Positions 55,272 through 64,000 of a stretch of DNA of 64,000 bases are shown piece by piece. Every line of letters starts with the position of its first letter. Position 1 is the stretch's first letter. The position numbers and the translations under genes are program-made. The notes beneath the pieces are model-generated. The model saw only the letters and a list, made by a program, of their open reading frames with translations, was not told the DNA's origin and did not search any database. The stretch comes from Ophiobolus disseminans (taxonomy: Eukaryota; Ascomycota; Dothideomycetes; Pleosporales; Phaeosphaeriaceae): assembly GCA_010093685.1 (NCBI GenBank), contig MU006219.1:763531-827530 (forward strand), in the 5' to 3' direction.

Positions 55272-57459
55272 TTACATCTCCATGCGAGGCGCTCTCCTCT
55301 CGCCAAAGCCACCACCACCCCGTCGGTCACCACCTCGGTCACCTCCGAAGCCGCCGCCGCCACCTCTCCTGTCTCCGCCGAAACCACTACCACCACCCCT
55401 CCGGTCGCCACCTCGGTCTCCGCCAAAGCCACTTCGGTCTCCACCTCGGTCTCCACCAAAGCCTACTCTGCCGCCGCTTCGCCTGTCTCCTCCGAAGCCA
55501 CCACCGCCTCCACCTCTACGGTCACCACCCCTGTCGCCGCCAAATCCACCTCCTCCTCTTCGGTCACCTCCCCGGTCGCCACCGAATCCACCTCCTCGGC
55601 CGCCGAACTGACTAGCTCCGCCCCTCATGCTGTTGCGGTCGCCATAGCCTCCACCGCCGCTTCGTCGGCCACCACCACCGCTGAAGACGCTTGATGGAAC
55701 CTGGGGTGCTTCAGGCATGCCCCATCCAAACTCGGCGAGACGCTTTGCACCCTCAACAAGACCCTGCTTGTCACCATACCACTGGAATGATCCGAACAGA
55801 CCACGGAACGCTGCGTCGAGCTGATCGGGGTAGACCTTCTTGTGGGCCTCGACGCAGTCAGACAGGATCTGTCCGACGTTCTCCGGGACTTCGGCGGACT
55901 GGCTCATGTCTACGGTTGCACACGCAAGGTCGTGTGTAGCATCGACAAGAGGTAGGTCCCTGAGGCGACGACGGACCTCGTTGCGCTCAAAGGGCGTGAG
56001 CAATATCCAACCCTCGCCCTCCTTCCCGGCACGGCCGGTACGTCCGAGACGGTGGATGTATGAGTCGCGTTCGCGAGGAAGGCCGATCTGGATGACGTGG
56101 GAAACATTGGGGAAGTCCATTCCGCGTGCTGTGACATCGGAAGAGAAGAGGAGGCCAGATTGTGCAAGACGGAAGTCATCTGCGGCCCGCGTGCGCTGTG
56201 CCTGTGAGAGCTTGGAGTGGATCTCGAAAGCACGCATACCGCTGAGCGGTGTGTTGCGCTTGAAGCCGCCGCTGAGTTTGTAGAAGACGGATGCCGCGAG
56301 TGTTACTTCAGCTGTACTGTTGAAGTAGAGGATGGCCTTGAACGGAACGTTCTGGCCCGACTGCGCAGCCTGGTGTTCTCGGAGGACGAGTTCGTAGAGG
56401 GTGGGGATGATGTTCTCGAATCCAGCGACATTGACGTACTTCTGGGGCACACGCTGGTGGGTGGGCTCCTCGTCCTCGTTGACGCACTTTGCGAAGTGGA
56501 AGCCGGGACGGAGGGTCTTGCGCACAAGGTCTACGACATCGCGGGGGACGGTTGCGGAGAACATGAGGTTCTGGCGTTCGACCTGTTCAGGGTCAGGCAA
56601 GTGAGTTCTGATTTGGTCAATCTCCTTCTGAAATCCGTCGTCGAGCAGGCGATCGGCCTCGTCCATGACGAGCGCATTAAGGTTTGGTGCCTTGACGCCG
56701 GAGTACGAGTCGGAGAGGATGTCATTGAGGCGGCCCGGAGTGCCGATGAGGAGATGGCAACCTTCGCGCTGCGTCTTCTGGAGCATGGCCCTCTTCATGG
56801 TTCCGCCCACGGCCGTCTGAACCACGATGCCGGTGCCGGTGGTGACCTTCTTCGCCTCGACGGCGATTTGCTCAGCCAACTCGCGGGTCGGCGAGATGAT
56901 GATGGCCCTGATGTCGCTCGCCGTGGCCCTCTTGTAACCGCGCACCCTCTCGCCGAGCTGGGGGTCGTTCTGGACGATTCGCTGGATGACGGGGATGAGG
57001 AAGCCGAGCGTCTTACCGGTACCTGTCTTTGCCTGTGCGATACTATGCACGTTAGCCGGGCATGTCAATAGGGCGGTGGGTGTCTTCTTACATGTCGTTT
57101 CCGAGCAATGCCTCGTTGATGGTGCGGGTCTGCACCTCGGTCATGGTTGTGAGTCTCATCTGCTTGGTGATGGTGTTGATGATGTTCGGGTGCACCAAGC
57201 CCTGCGTCGCCAGAGCACTGAATTCTGTGATGGGCCCCTGTGTCTTTATAACTTCTTCAGCCTGCGCCTGCGCCGCGATCTGTTGCCACTGGGCGCTGTG
57301 GTGGAATCCGGCCGTCGTGGCATTGGCGAGCCGCGACGACGTCAGCCGCAGTATGCTCGTCGGTCGGAGCGCAGATGCTCGATGAGATATGGACGAGATG
57401 GCGGCCGTGGACAGGCTGCGCGACAGCATCGCTGGACATCTTCGCAATGCGCCAGACAT
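55272..57459 (-). CDS. MSS116: DEAD-box RNA helicase, Mss116-like, 712 aa
   Basis: ATP-dependent RNA chaperone, in yeast required for splicing of mitochondrial group I/II introns and mitochondrial translation. Exons are 57092-57459 and 55272-57042; intron 57043-57091 is GTAAGA...GCTAAC...CATAG. The first 50 residues are Arg/Ser/Ala rich with no acidic residues, a good mitochondrial presequence. Motifs: Q motif (TEVQTRTI), I AQAKTGTGKT, Ia PTRELAEQ, Ib TPGRL, II MDEADRLLD, III FSATVP, IV (ILYFNSTAE), V SSDVTARGMDFPNV, VI HRLGRTGRAG. The C-terminal 130 residues are a Gly/Arg/Asp repeat (GGFGGDRGGDRRGGG type). An alternative assignment would be another RGG-tailed helicase, but the targeting signal and Mss116-type C-terminal extension favour this one. 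Confidence 0.88.
55285..55690. repeat. GC-rich coding repeat (RGG tail of the helicase)
   Basis: Imperfect tandem units on the minus strand encoding GGFGGDRGGDRRGGGG-like blocks, about ten copies. Such tracts change in copy number by slippage. On the plus strand the array is a pyrimidine-rich CCACCGCC/CTCCGAAG pattern. Confidence 0.8.
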
Positions 57460-57771
57460 GGTGGCTGTTCGAGACGGAAAGCTCGCAGCGTCAATTAAGA
57501 TGCCGAGAAAAAGGTATTAGACTGTTCTGTACAAGCTATAGTAGACAGACACCCTGGGAATACGGGTTCGCGTGAATGAGTGGCAGCAGATGGTTGCTGT
57601 TGGTGGTGGTCCAGGAAGGCCAGAGAAATTCACTTTTTTGAGGACGTGCTCATCGCGCTAGGGAGTGTCGCCGCATCACCGCTCGCCGATAGCATCGATG
57701 AGATTTCGCCATCCGCAGATTCAAGTGCTTTCAGTCAAAGAGAGCTTTTCAAACACTCATTTATATGCTAC
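57460..57771. other. 312-bp spacer upstream of the helicase
   Basis: Helicase promoter and leader, and the terminator of the next minus-strand gene. Nothing specific recognised. Confidence 0.4.
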
Positions 57772-58836
57772 TTAATGCTGTGCGACTCTTTCCTTCCGCC
57801 TGGTTAGTTGCTGCGACCTCGCCTCCGCAAGCCCTTGCTGCACGCCTCCCCCGATGCTCTCCGCACAGTACACCACCGCATCAGACACCACGTCCCCCAG
57901 CGCACCATCATGCATCTGGCAGACTGCTCGACTAACTCTCCAGCACTCGCGGCTGAAACCGCCTCCAAAAGCAACGCCTGTGTTAAACACTCGCCTCGTG
58001 ACTTGGTGCTCATTCTCGAATCGTGCGACGTGACCCAGTAGCAGCTTCACATACGGAAGCAACATCTGCATGAGAAGGAAGAGCTGGAAGACGAGCCACG
58101 CCGTTATCCGCCAGAGAAGCGTACGTTCGGGTGCGCCTTGTGTGTTGCGATTGACTTGCACTGGTATCGCAGCTTGTGGAGCCTTGTCGTGCAGTTCGAG
58201 GACGCTCTTTGGGATGGCATCGTGGAGGCCCATAAGTTCCGCCGAGGTCAGTCTTGACGGGAGGCTCCGCAGAAGCAGTGTTACGCTGTGGACGTATTGT
58301 GAGCGAATGATGGTGGCCATAATGTAATCATCGGATGGAATGGTTGCCTGTCTATGTGCCTGCTCCAGCGTAACCACGCCTGTGCATGTCAGTATTGGTC
58401 TCAACGACACGGCGAGTCAGATCTAGTTCGTACCGTGTCTGGCATGCTGCCAGCTGATGCCTGACAGCGTTTCATACGGCACAATCAGTGGAGGCGTCGA
58501 AGATGCAGAACTTGCAATTGACTCATCGTCCTCGAAATCGAAGCTGGGTGCAGTGTGTCGGTAGGGTGTGGTACTGCCACTCGCATATTCGGGAGGCGGT
58601 GTCCCTGGCATGGAAGCCTCGGTGATGGAGATGTTCTTGCTATGCACTGACCGTGTGCGCCGCAAGTCGCTGATGGACTGGCGGATGGAGGGAAGGTTCG
58701 GCATGCGACTCTGGACCACAGCCGGAAGGACGTGATAGAACATGCTGGTTTTGAGATTTTGGTGCTCCTCTACTGTGGGAATAGTGTCAAAGCCTGCATC
58801 CTGGGGGTGGCCCCGCTCGTATCGCAGTGCATTCAT
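57772..58836 (-). CDS. hypothetical membrane protein, 336 aa
   Basis: Unrecognised. Exons are 58434-58836 and 57772-58379; intron 58380-58433 is GTACGA...ACTGAC...CACAG and joins WQHARHG to VVTLEQAH. The first half is polar with a Ser/Pro-rich region (STTPYRHTAPSFDFEDDESIASSASSTPP) and a heptad-like basic segment (NLPSIRQSISDLRRTRS). The second half contains one strong hydrophobic stretch of about 25 residues (WLVFQLFLLMQMLLPYVKLLLG, residues about 225-250) and then a Gly/Val/Cys-rich helix. Pattern and length resemble conserved single-pass proteins of unknown function in Pezizomycotina (recollection, weak). Lies between the helicase and a divergent region. Confidence 0.7.
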
Positions 58837-59760
58837 GGTTCTACTTAGGCAAGGTTAAGGTTGGGGCGCAAAGAATCTGGTTCGAAACCGCAAACGGAAG
58901 GGTGTAGCATATAAGCGGACGAGGAGGCATGGTAGATAGGAAATTCTCGGAGGACAAATGGGTCCTGCAGGTGGCATTACGGCGGCTTTCATGCTGCTGA
59001 TACGGTTCAAGTCCAGATCCTGCTCGTGATGAGTCGCGGTCGAAGCATGTGAAAGCGTGGTGTGCGGCTGTTGAGACCTGCGCCTTCCCAAAACCGTTGA
59101 AACGGCGCCAGGGTCCAGATTGCCGCCGACGAGCGAAACAACGTGCACACCGACCAGCAGCCTCGCAGCGTTCCCTCTTCTTTTCAAAGTCTCTCTCTAC
59201 GTGCAGTCTATTTTCTCTCTTCCCCAAGACATATAAAGCCTGCGTCAGTCAGTAGTGAGCTTCGCTCGTAACAGCACTGCGTTGTCGCCCGGGCGTGGTC
59301 TCAACTTCACGTGACTCTCATTCCCGCCTTCGACATAGTATGCAATACGCTGAACTACAGAATATCATGGCTATTGAAGACGAAGAACGATCCGAATTCG
59401 AGTTTATCTAGTCAGGAAAAGCTGTGCTATCTGGTAGGCCGAGCTCGATGTAGCACTAGGATCCTCAGCTAGGCCGAAAAGGTTGCGCAGTTCTGCAAAA
59501 TGTATATGCAACGATGAGAATGCAGACAAGAGAAGCTGAGAACTTGAAATTACCGGAAATGGCAGTGGATCCACGTTGCGTGTATGAGAGGGTCGCTCCT
59601 TATTACCTTCACATTGACACGGCAGGATGCTCGATCTCGAGTCATCAATTGAAAAGAGGAGGACTAAAGAAACAACACATCCTGCTATCGTCTCGAGCAC
59701 CATCATCCATCGCCTACTAACACAAGTTGAGTTCTGACACAGTCACGCCCAAGTTGAGGA
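58837..59760. promoter_or_regulatory. 924-bp divergent region
   Basis: Between the membrane protein gene at 57772-58836 and the plus-strand gene starting near 59761. Short frames in both directions lack motifs. No element named. Confidence 0.4.
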
Positions 59761-60567
59761 ATGTGCAAGACACCGCGCCGGCACGCGTCCATCTCCCTTC
59801 CTTCGTCCCACCGTCTCCCAACCCCAGACCCGTCGTACTCACGCTACATAAATACCACAACACTCCTACGCGTCCCCAGAAAGGCCCACGTCTCTCTTCA
59901 AAAGCACTTCAAAATCGCACCATGGACACCTCCCCAATCGTCGAAACCACCGGCCGGGGAAAACACTTCACCCTCCCTCCTCCCCGCACGCCGCTCCTCC
60001 CGCAGGAAAATCCACACCAACGCGCACCCCCTTCCCGAATCCTACTTCTCAGAGAAATACCCCGACTCCCCCGCCTCGAAAAGATACTCCGACTCCCCCA
60101 CGCCAACACGATCGTCCAACCCCTTCTCAGACATGAAAGTAACCACGCACTCGCGCACCGCCTCAGACCTCGAAGCGCAGGACCCCGACCGCGCGCGCCT
60201 CAAGCCTGTGAAGCGGTGCGGCGTGTGCATGATCATCGTGTGCGTCGTCATCATCTGGGGCTTATTCATGGTCGGCGTCGTGATGTTTGCGAACACGATG
60301 TTCCCTGGCGCGCTGCAGTGGCACAAGTTGAAGGAATTGAAGATGGAGATGGTGGGTACGAAGAAGGCGGTGGATGCTTTGAAGGCTAAGCTTGGGGAGG
60401 TGTTGAGGTATATGGATGGGTTGCGCGTGGCGGGCGGGTGGCAGGGTATGATGGCTGGGATGGGTGTGGGGAAGCTGGATGAGAATTGGACGATGGGTGC
60501 GATGGTGGGGAATGTGAGTGGGAATGCCAATGGGACGGTTGTGAAGAAGGTGGTGGGAGTGGTGTGA
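59761..60567 (+). CDS. hypothetical single-pass membrane protein, up to 268 aa
   Basis: Unrecognised. The well-supported part begins around the segment ESYFSEKYPDSP (about 60040) and includes SSNPFSDMKVTTHSRTASDLEAQ, a juxtamembrane Cys/basic stretch KRCGVCM, one transmembrane helix (IIVCVVIIWGLFMVGVVMF, residues about 162-181), and an outer or lumenal domain with a helical KAVDALKAKLGEVLRYM segment and three N-glycosylation-like sites (ENWT, GNVS, GNANGT). The start is uncertain: ATG 59761 gives a Pro/Ser-rich leader; another ATG at 59922 is in a different frame, and 60133 is a downstream alternative. Predicted type II-like topology. Function unknown. Confidence 0.6.
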   Translation: MCKTPRRHASISLPSSHRLPTPDPSYSRYINTTTLLRVPRKAHVSLQKHFKIAPWTPPQSSKPPAGENTSPSLLPARRSSRRKIHTNAHPLPESYFSEKYPDSPASKRYSDSPTPTRSSNPFSDMKVTTHSRTASDLEAQDPDRARLKPVKRCGVCMIIVCVVIIWGLFMVGVVMFANTMFPGALQWHKLKELKMEMVGTKKAVDALKAKLGEVLRYMDGLRVAGGWQGMMAGMGVGKLDENWTMGAMVGNVSGNANGTVVKKVVGVV

Positions 60568-60875
60568 TTGAGATGGATGGGGTGGAAGTGCACCAGGTGT
60601 TATTTTGGAGAGGAATTATGTGGATTGAGCTATTATTTTGATAGTTACATGTCGGTTCTGGAGAGTTAGATAATTTCCACTCTGTTTCTCAACGCCGTTA
60701 CGCAACTTATCGGTCATTAAGTATTGCCATTTTCAGTTAACTTCATCCCATCCCCATTCCGCGATTGAAGATCGTACCCTCTTTGTCTCCAACGTCAGGA
60801 CTTATACTCCACCAAACCTGGTGCGAAGCAATTCTCCTTTAGCCACCAGCACTCGATCGAGCGCGTCTCACTCAA
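60568..60875. other. 308-bp convergent spacer
   Basis: Between two convergent hypothetical membrane-protein genes. Nothing recognised. Confidence 0.45.
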
Positions 60876-61475
60876 CTACGCATTGAGGCCTACAACAAAC
60901 GCAAAGATACCTATGGTAACGATGAACACTACCAATACGCAACACGATTGGAAGTTAGACATTGAATCTTCTCCCAATCTAGCATTCGTTAAACGCCTCG
61001 ACGCAGCGCATGCGATCCAAACGCCACTCCCGCCCGCAAGCGGATGTCTCATTGTCCACGGGATTTCATACTGTCCGCGAGCCTCTTGCTCTGAGGCTGT
61101 TTGCTGAGAAGCCCCTGAGGTAAACGCAGCTGACACAGTTTGCGTGGACCTGTCTTCAGATAATCCAGGATAGTATGGCGGAGTGCGGGTGTGTGCGTAT
61201 GCCGGCACAGCAATTGATGCCCCTTCTGGTTCTTGCGGCATGTCAGTCCGGTAACTACAAGGACGGGGGATGCGAGAGATGTGAGCAGGTAGGCTGATGG
61301 TTGTTGCTGTCGGTGGAAGTGGTCGGCGTACAGGCCTGTTTCGCAATGGACGGTTGGCTTCGAGATCCCATGATGAGGGTGGTGGTTGTTCTGGCTGCTG
61401 GGTATATGATGGAGATGTAGCAGCTGGGGAGTATGCAGGAAGGAATCTGTCTGGTATGTATCTGGTGCGTGCCAT
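60876..61475 (-). CDS. hypothetical tail-anchored protein, 199 aa
   Basis: Unrecognised. Single exon starting at ATG 61475 (MARTRYIPDRFLPAY). About 170 residues are Pro/Ser/Gln/Arg/Thr rich and probably disordered, and the protein ends in one hydrophobic helix (CCVLVVFIVTIGIFAFVVG) followed by only three residues, which is tail-anchor geometry. A Cys pair precedes the helix and could be palmitoylated. It converges on the single-pass membrane protein gene at 59761 and is divergent from HUL5. Confidence 0.6.
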   Translation of the reverse strand: MARTRYIPDRFLPAYSPAATSPSYTQQPEQPPPSSWDLEANRPLRNRPVRRPLPPTATTISLPAHISRIPRPCSYRTDMPQEPEGASIAVPAYAHTRTPPYYPGLSEDRSTQTVSAAFTSGASQQTASEQEARGQYEIPWTMRHPLAGGSGVWIACAASRRLTNARLGEDSMSNFQSCCVLVVFIVTIGIFAFVVGLNA

Positions 61476-62336
61476 GGTGGTGGTTTAGACAGGACAGATG
61501 TATGACTTTGAGGGTAGGAAAAGGAGTACAAACAATTTTGAGAGGAGAAGAGAAACAACCCAAAGGAATACTTCAACGTAAAAATAGCTAAGTAACTCCT
61601 CAATCGCGTCCATGGTAGCGATACCCTCATGGTTCAATAGGCGTACCAAGCCCCAAGGTGAGTCTGTTGTCTGGAACCCCTGGACGTTGAATTTCTCAAA
61701 GTCGTGCTTGTCTTATTAGATAGAGATATTGTTTCCTTACCGAGAGGATCTATTTTGCGGTAGTGCTAAGACGAGGTGTAGGCAGGAGATCAAGTGCAGC
61801 GTATCCAGTGTGTGCGCATCAGCACGCGTAGCAGCATCTCAATATCTTAGATGATATCCTGATTTGTTGTGCTGACTATTTTTTTAGCGTCTTGTTAGAC
61901 TAATTGGAATGCTGCGATTTATGTTGCGAGTATGAAGATGTAGTGGTGGAGTAGTGTTATTGAGGCTCTTCGGAAGCGATGATGCCATCAGAAGCGCTAG
62001 GGCCCTCAGCCTTGCCGCGGTCGCGGTACAAGGTGCTGACTACAACCCGACGTCGTCGCCTTCGTTGCTGGAGCGCGGTGGAATCCGGTGGAAGGCGAAT
62101 ACATGCTCTTCGTGCGCTCTTTCACCTTGCTTCTTGGTACCTAAGGTGCAAACATCTTGACCGGCCTGTTTACGCCACATTGGGGCCTTCACGTTCATCG
62201 CACCCGCCGCAGCTGGCTGCTTTACAACCTTGCTGAGAACGGCGACAACCATAATCACTGCGTATTAAGCTCTTCCACAACCACTCAACTGGCTCACATC
62301 CTTCACCGACAACTGCATCAACCCACAGCAGTTGAC
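61476..62336. promoter_or_regulatory. 861-bp divergent region upstream of HUL5
   Basis: Between the tail-anchored protein gene and HUL5. AT-richer around 61690-61930. No named element. Confidence 0.4.
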
Positions 62337-64000
62337 ATGTTCACAACCTTCTCGGGCAGCACGCGCCGCCCGCGTAACGTCAACCTTGGGGGCCGCAAGA
62401 CGAATCCGTTCGGCAGCCCTAGCACCGGCACGGGATCACAAGCCGCCCTCGACCGCGCCCAGCAGGACCGAGCCCAGCGACAGCGCGAGCGGGATACGTT
62501 GAACGCAGCCAAGAGGATACAAAGGGTCTGGCGAGGCCATGCCAGCAGAGAGCAGGTCGCGGATGCGCTACGGACGTCATGGGATGCTGAGGGGGAATCG
62601 ACAAAGTCGGAAGAAGAGGCACTCGCCCGACTGCAGCGCCTGCTCCGCTTTGCATCCACGAGGAACGAGGGCGACGTGCGGAGAATACAGCGCTATGGCA
62701 CTCGACGCATGCAGGTGCAGGCCAGCGCTGCCCCCAACCGAGCATGGACATCCGCATACTTCAGGCTCGAGCGTATAATCCTGACGGTCCTGCAGCGGCA
62801 GAGCAATGCCTCTACGCTATCGTGGGACCGCTCTGAAGAGCTTATCACAGTCCTAGGCTTCATCGCCGAGCAAACACCCGCCGAGACCTCTCAGAATGCA
62901 AGACCTTACTATCGTACTCTTGCCGATGTGGTCACAAAGATAGCACCGGCTCTAGAGGGCTCTGAGGACTCATACGTGTGGCAGACGATATACGGAACAG
63001 TCATATCACCGCTCAAGAAGGTCACGCCATATACGCTGGATGCGTATGAGGCATTTGGCAATCTCTTTCTCCCGCTGCCGTTGTTCAGTTCTGGCTCAGC
63101 ATCGCCGCCGATACAGTGGTTCCGCGATTCGCTCGCCGATGCGATAAATTACAAGCTTTTAGCAAACGCTCTGGCGACACTCTTCAAAGGGTCAGGCATG
63201 CAGGCTCAACCGGAGCTAAAGACCGCTCCCAGCCGCTTACGTCTACTTGGATCTTTCATCTACTTCCATCGCTATGCCCATAACTTTAATACACCCGAAG
63301 CCTACGCTGTGCACAAAGACTTTGTCTCAGTAGTCTCTCTTTTGCTGAACTCGCTTCCCATCAACATCATTGACGCCGCAAATCCCATTGAGGAGGTCGA
63401 CAGCGACGAAGTAGACGACACAGCATCTGATGCAGTCACCTGCTTCTTGAGGGAGCAAGTTCTGTCCTTGGTGAATCAAGAAGGTATTGGAAGCCTGTTG
63501 ACAGGACTCTCGCAGTCATCTGAGGCGTCGGATGATGAGAAAATTGAAGAAGCACGACAGCTTGCTAACTACGCTCTGGCACTGCTACGCTTCTTCCCAC
63601 GACGTGGTGACGAGATCCGAATGTGGCTCTACATCGGGCCTTCAGATACACGATCCGGAACGAATACACGCAAGCTTCCTGCTATACGGTATTTTTGGGA
63701 GGCGTCAAAGCGCTCGACCGTCTTCGCAACCATCTTCCGTGACTCTCGACAAGCCATAGGGCTTCTCAAGCCAAAATCGTCTTCCGCTGATACCGCCAGC
63801 GCATCTGGTGGCTTCTGGCAGCCGGCGCACCAGGAAGTTGACCGTGAGTCCATACAGGCTGACGAATGGCGAGTCATCCTGGTCTTCTTAGAGCTCTACA
63901 CTTTCGTTCTGAAAGTTACTGATGACGAAGAGTTCTTCTCATCGGGCGGCTCGTCAAGCCAGATTCGCGATAATGGCCTGCCCTTGTCTGAAGTAAGAGA
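62337..64000 (+). CDS. HUL5: HECT E3 ubiquitin ligase Hul5/UBE3C, N-terminal part (truncated by window edge)
   Basis: Proteasome-associated E3/E4 that extends ubiquitin chains on stalled and misfolded substrates. The frame runs open from ATG 62337 through the last base (554 codons and two bases), so the HECT domain lies beyond the window. Support comes from the characteristic N-terminus: MFTTFSGSTRRPRNVNLGGR, then an IQ-like motif in AAKRIQRVWRGHASREQ (residues about 60-76), followed by a long helical repeat region (for example ALLRFFPRRGDEIRMWLYIG) seen in Hul5/UBE3C proteins. No intron signals are needed up to the edge. The related HECT genes (Rsp5, Tom1, Ufd4) do not begin this way. Confidence 0.88.
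   Translation, partial: MFTTFSGSTRRPRNVNLGGRKTNPFGSPSTGTGSQAALDRAQQDRAQRQRERDTLNAAKRIQRVWRGHASREQVADALRTSWDAEGESTKSEEEALARLQRLLRFASTRNEGDVRRIQRYGTRRMQVQASAAPNRAWTSAYFRLERIILTVLQRQSNASTLSWDRSEELITVLGFIAEQTPAETSQNARPYYRTLADVVTKIAPALEGSEDSYVWQTIYGTVISPLKKVTPYTLDAYEAFGNLFLPLPLFSSGSASPPIQWFRDSLADAINYKLLANALATLFKGSGMQAQPELKTAPSRLRLLGSFIYFHRYAHNFNTPEAYAVHKDFVSVVSLLLNSLPINIIDAANPIEEVDSDEVDDTASDAVTCFLREQVLSLVNQEGIGSLLTGLSQSSEASDDEKIEEARQLANYALALLRFFPRRGDEIRMWLYIGPSDTRSGTNTRKLPAIRYFWEASKRSTVFATIFRDSRQAIGLLKPKSSSADTASASGGFWQPAHQEVDRESIQADEWRVILVFLELYTFVLKVTDDEEFFSSGGSSSQIRDNGLPLSEVR

Noticed and set aside
56217..57071. A 284-codon plus-strand frame opposite the helicase
   Set aside because: Antisense shadow of the DEAD-box gene.

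Overview
The window looks like nuclear DNA of a filamentous ascomycete, most likely a dothideomycete of the Pleosporales type (inference from gene content). Almost every gene carries one to four introns of about 45-70 nt with GTRNGT donors, CTRAC/CTAAY-like branch sites and YAG acceptors. The gene set is typical of Pezizomycotina: Zn2Cys6 and bZIP regulators, PDR-type ABC and MFS transporters, Cdc24, epsin, a beta-TrCP/FWD-1-type F-box protein, an Mss116-like helicase and Hul5. Exon borders given here were read from splice signals and frame continuity; the phases of all spliced models add up, except inside the Zn2Cys6 gene at 7560-7690.

Layout. 1-3.6 kb is gene-poor, with one unrecognised four-exon gene (2045-3610). 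3.8-8.4 kb holds a tartrate/isopropylmalate dehydrogenase-family gene and, directly upstream on the same strand, a Zn2Cys6 regulator. 8.4-15.9 kb is sparse: a small bZIP gene, diverged repeats, a 24-bp perfect palindrome and a doubtful small gene. 15.9-28.1 kb is dense: two hypothetical proteins, epsin, an F-box/beta-propeller protein with an RGG tail, a degenerate G-alpha-like protein with a long N-terminal extension, and a Tri12/siderophore-type MFS pump. 29-36.5 kb has Cdc24 divergent from the FWD-1/beta-TrCP orthologue. 38.6-43.4 kb is a full-length PDR ABC transporter behind 2.1 kb of upstream DNA. 43.7-49.2 kb has a small stefin-like protein, a monocarboxylate-type MFS transporter and a tandem trio of RING-like genes, the third of them broken. 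49.6-54.9 kb groups a membrane-anchored methyltransferase, an FAD amine oxidase-like enzyme and an FMO-type monooxygenase, the last two divergent from one 428-bp promoter. 55.2-64 kb has an Mss116-like DEAD-box helicase, three hypothetical membrane proteins and the 5' part of HUL5/UBE3C, which runs off the window.

The least ordinary items are the pseudo-GTPase-like G-alpha protein at 23.4-25.2 kb, the RING trio with a consistently altered zinc ligand and one decayed member, the stefin-like protein at 43.8-44.3 kb, and the small methyltransferase/amine oxidase/FMO group without a backbone synthase. No tRNA, rRNA, CRISPR array or intact transposon was recognised by eye.
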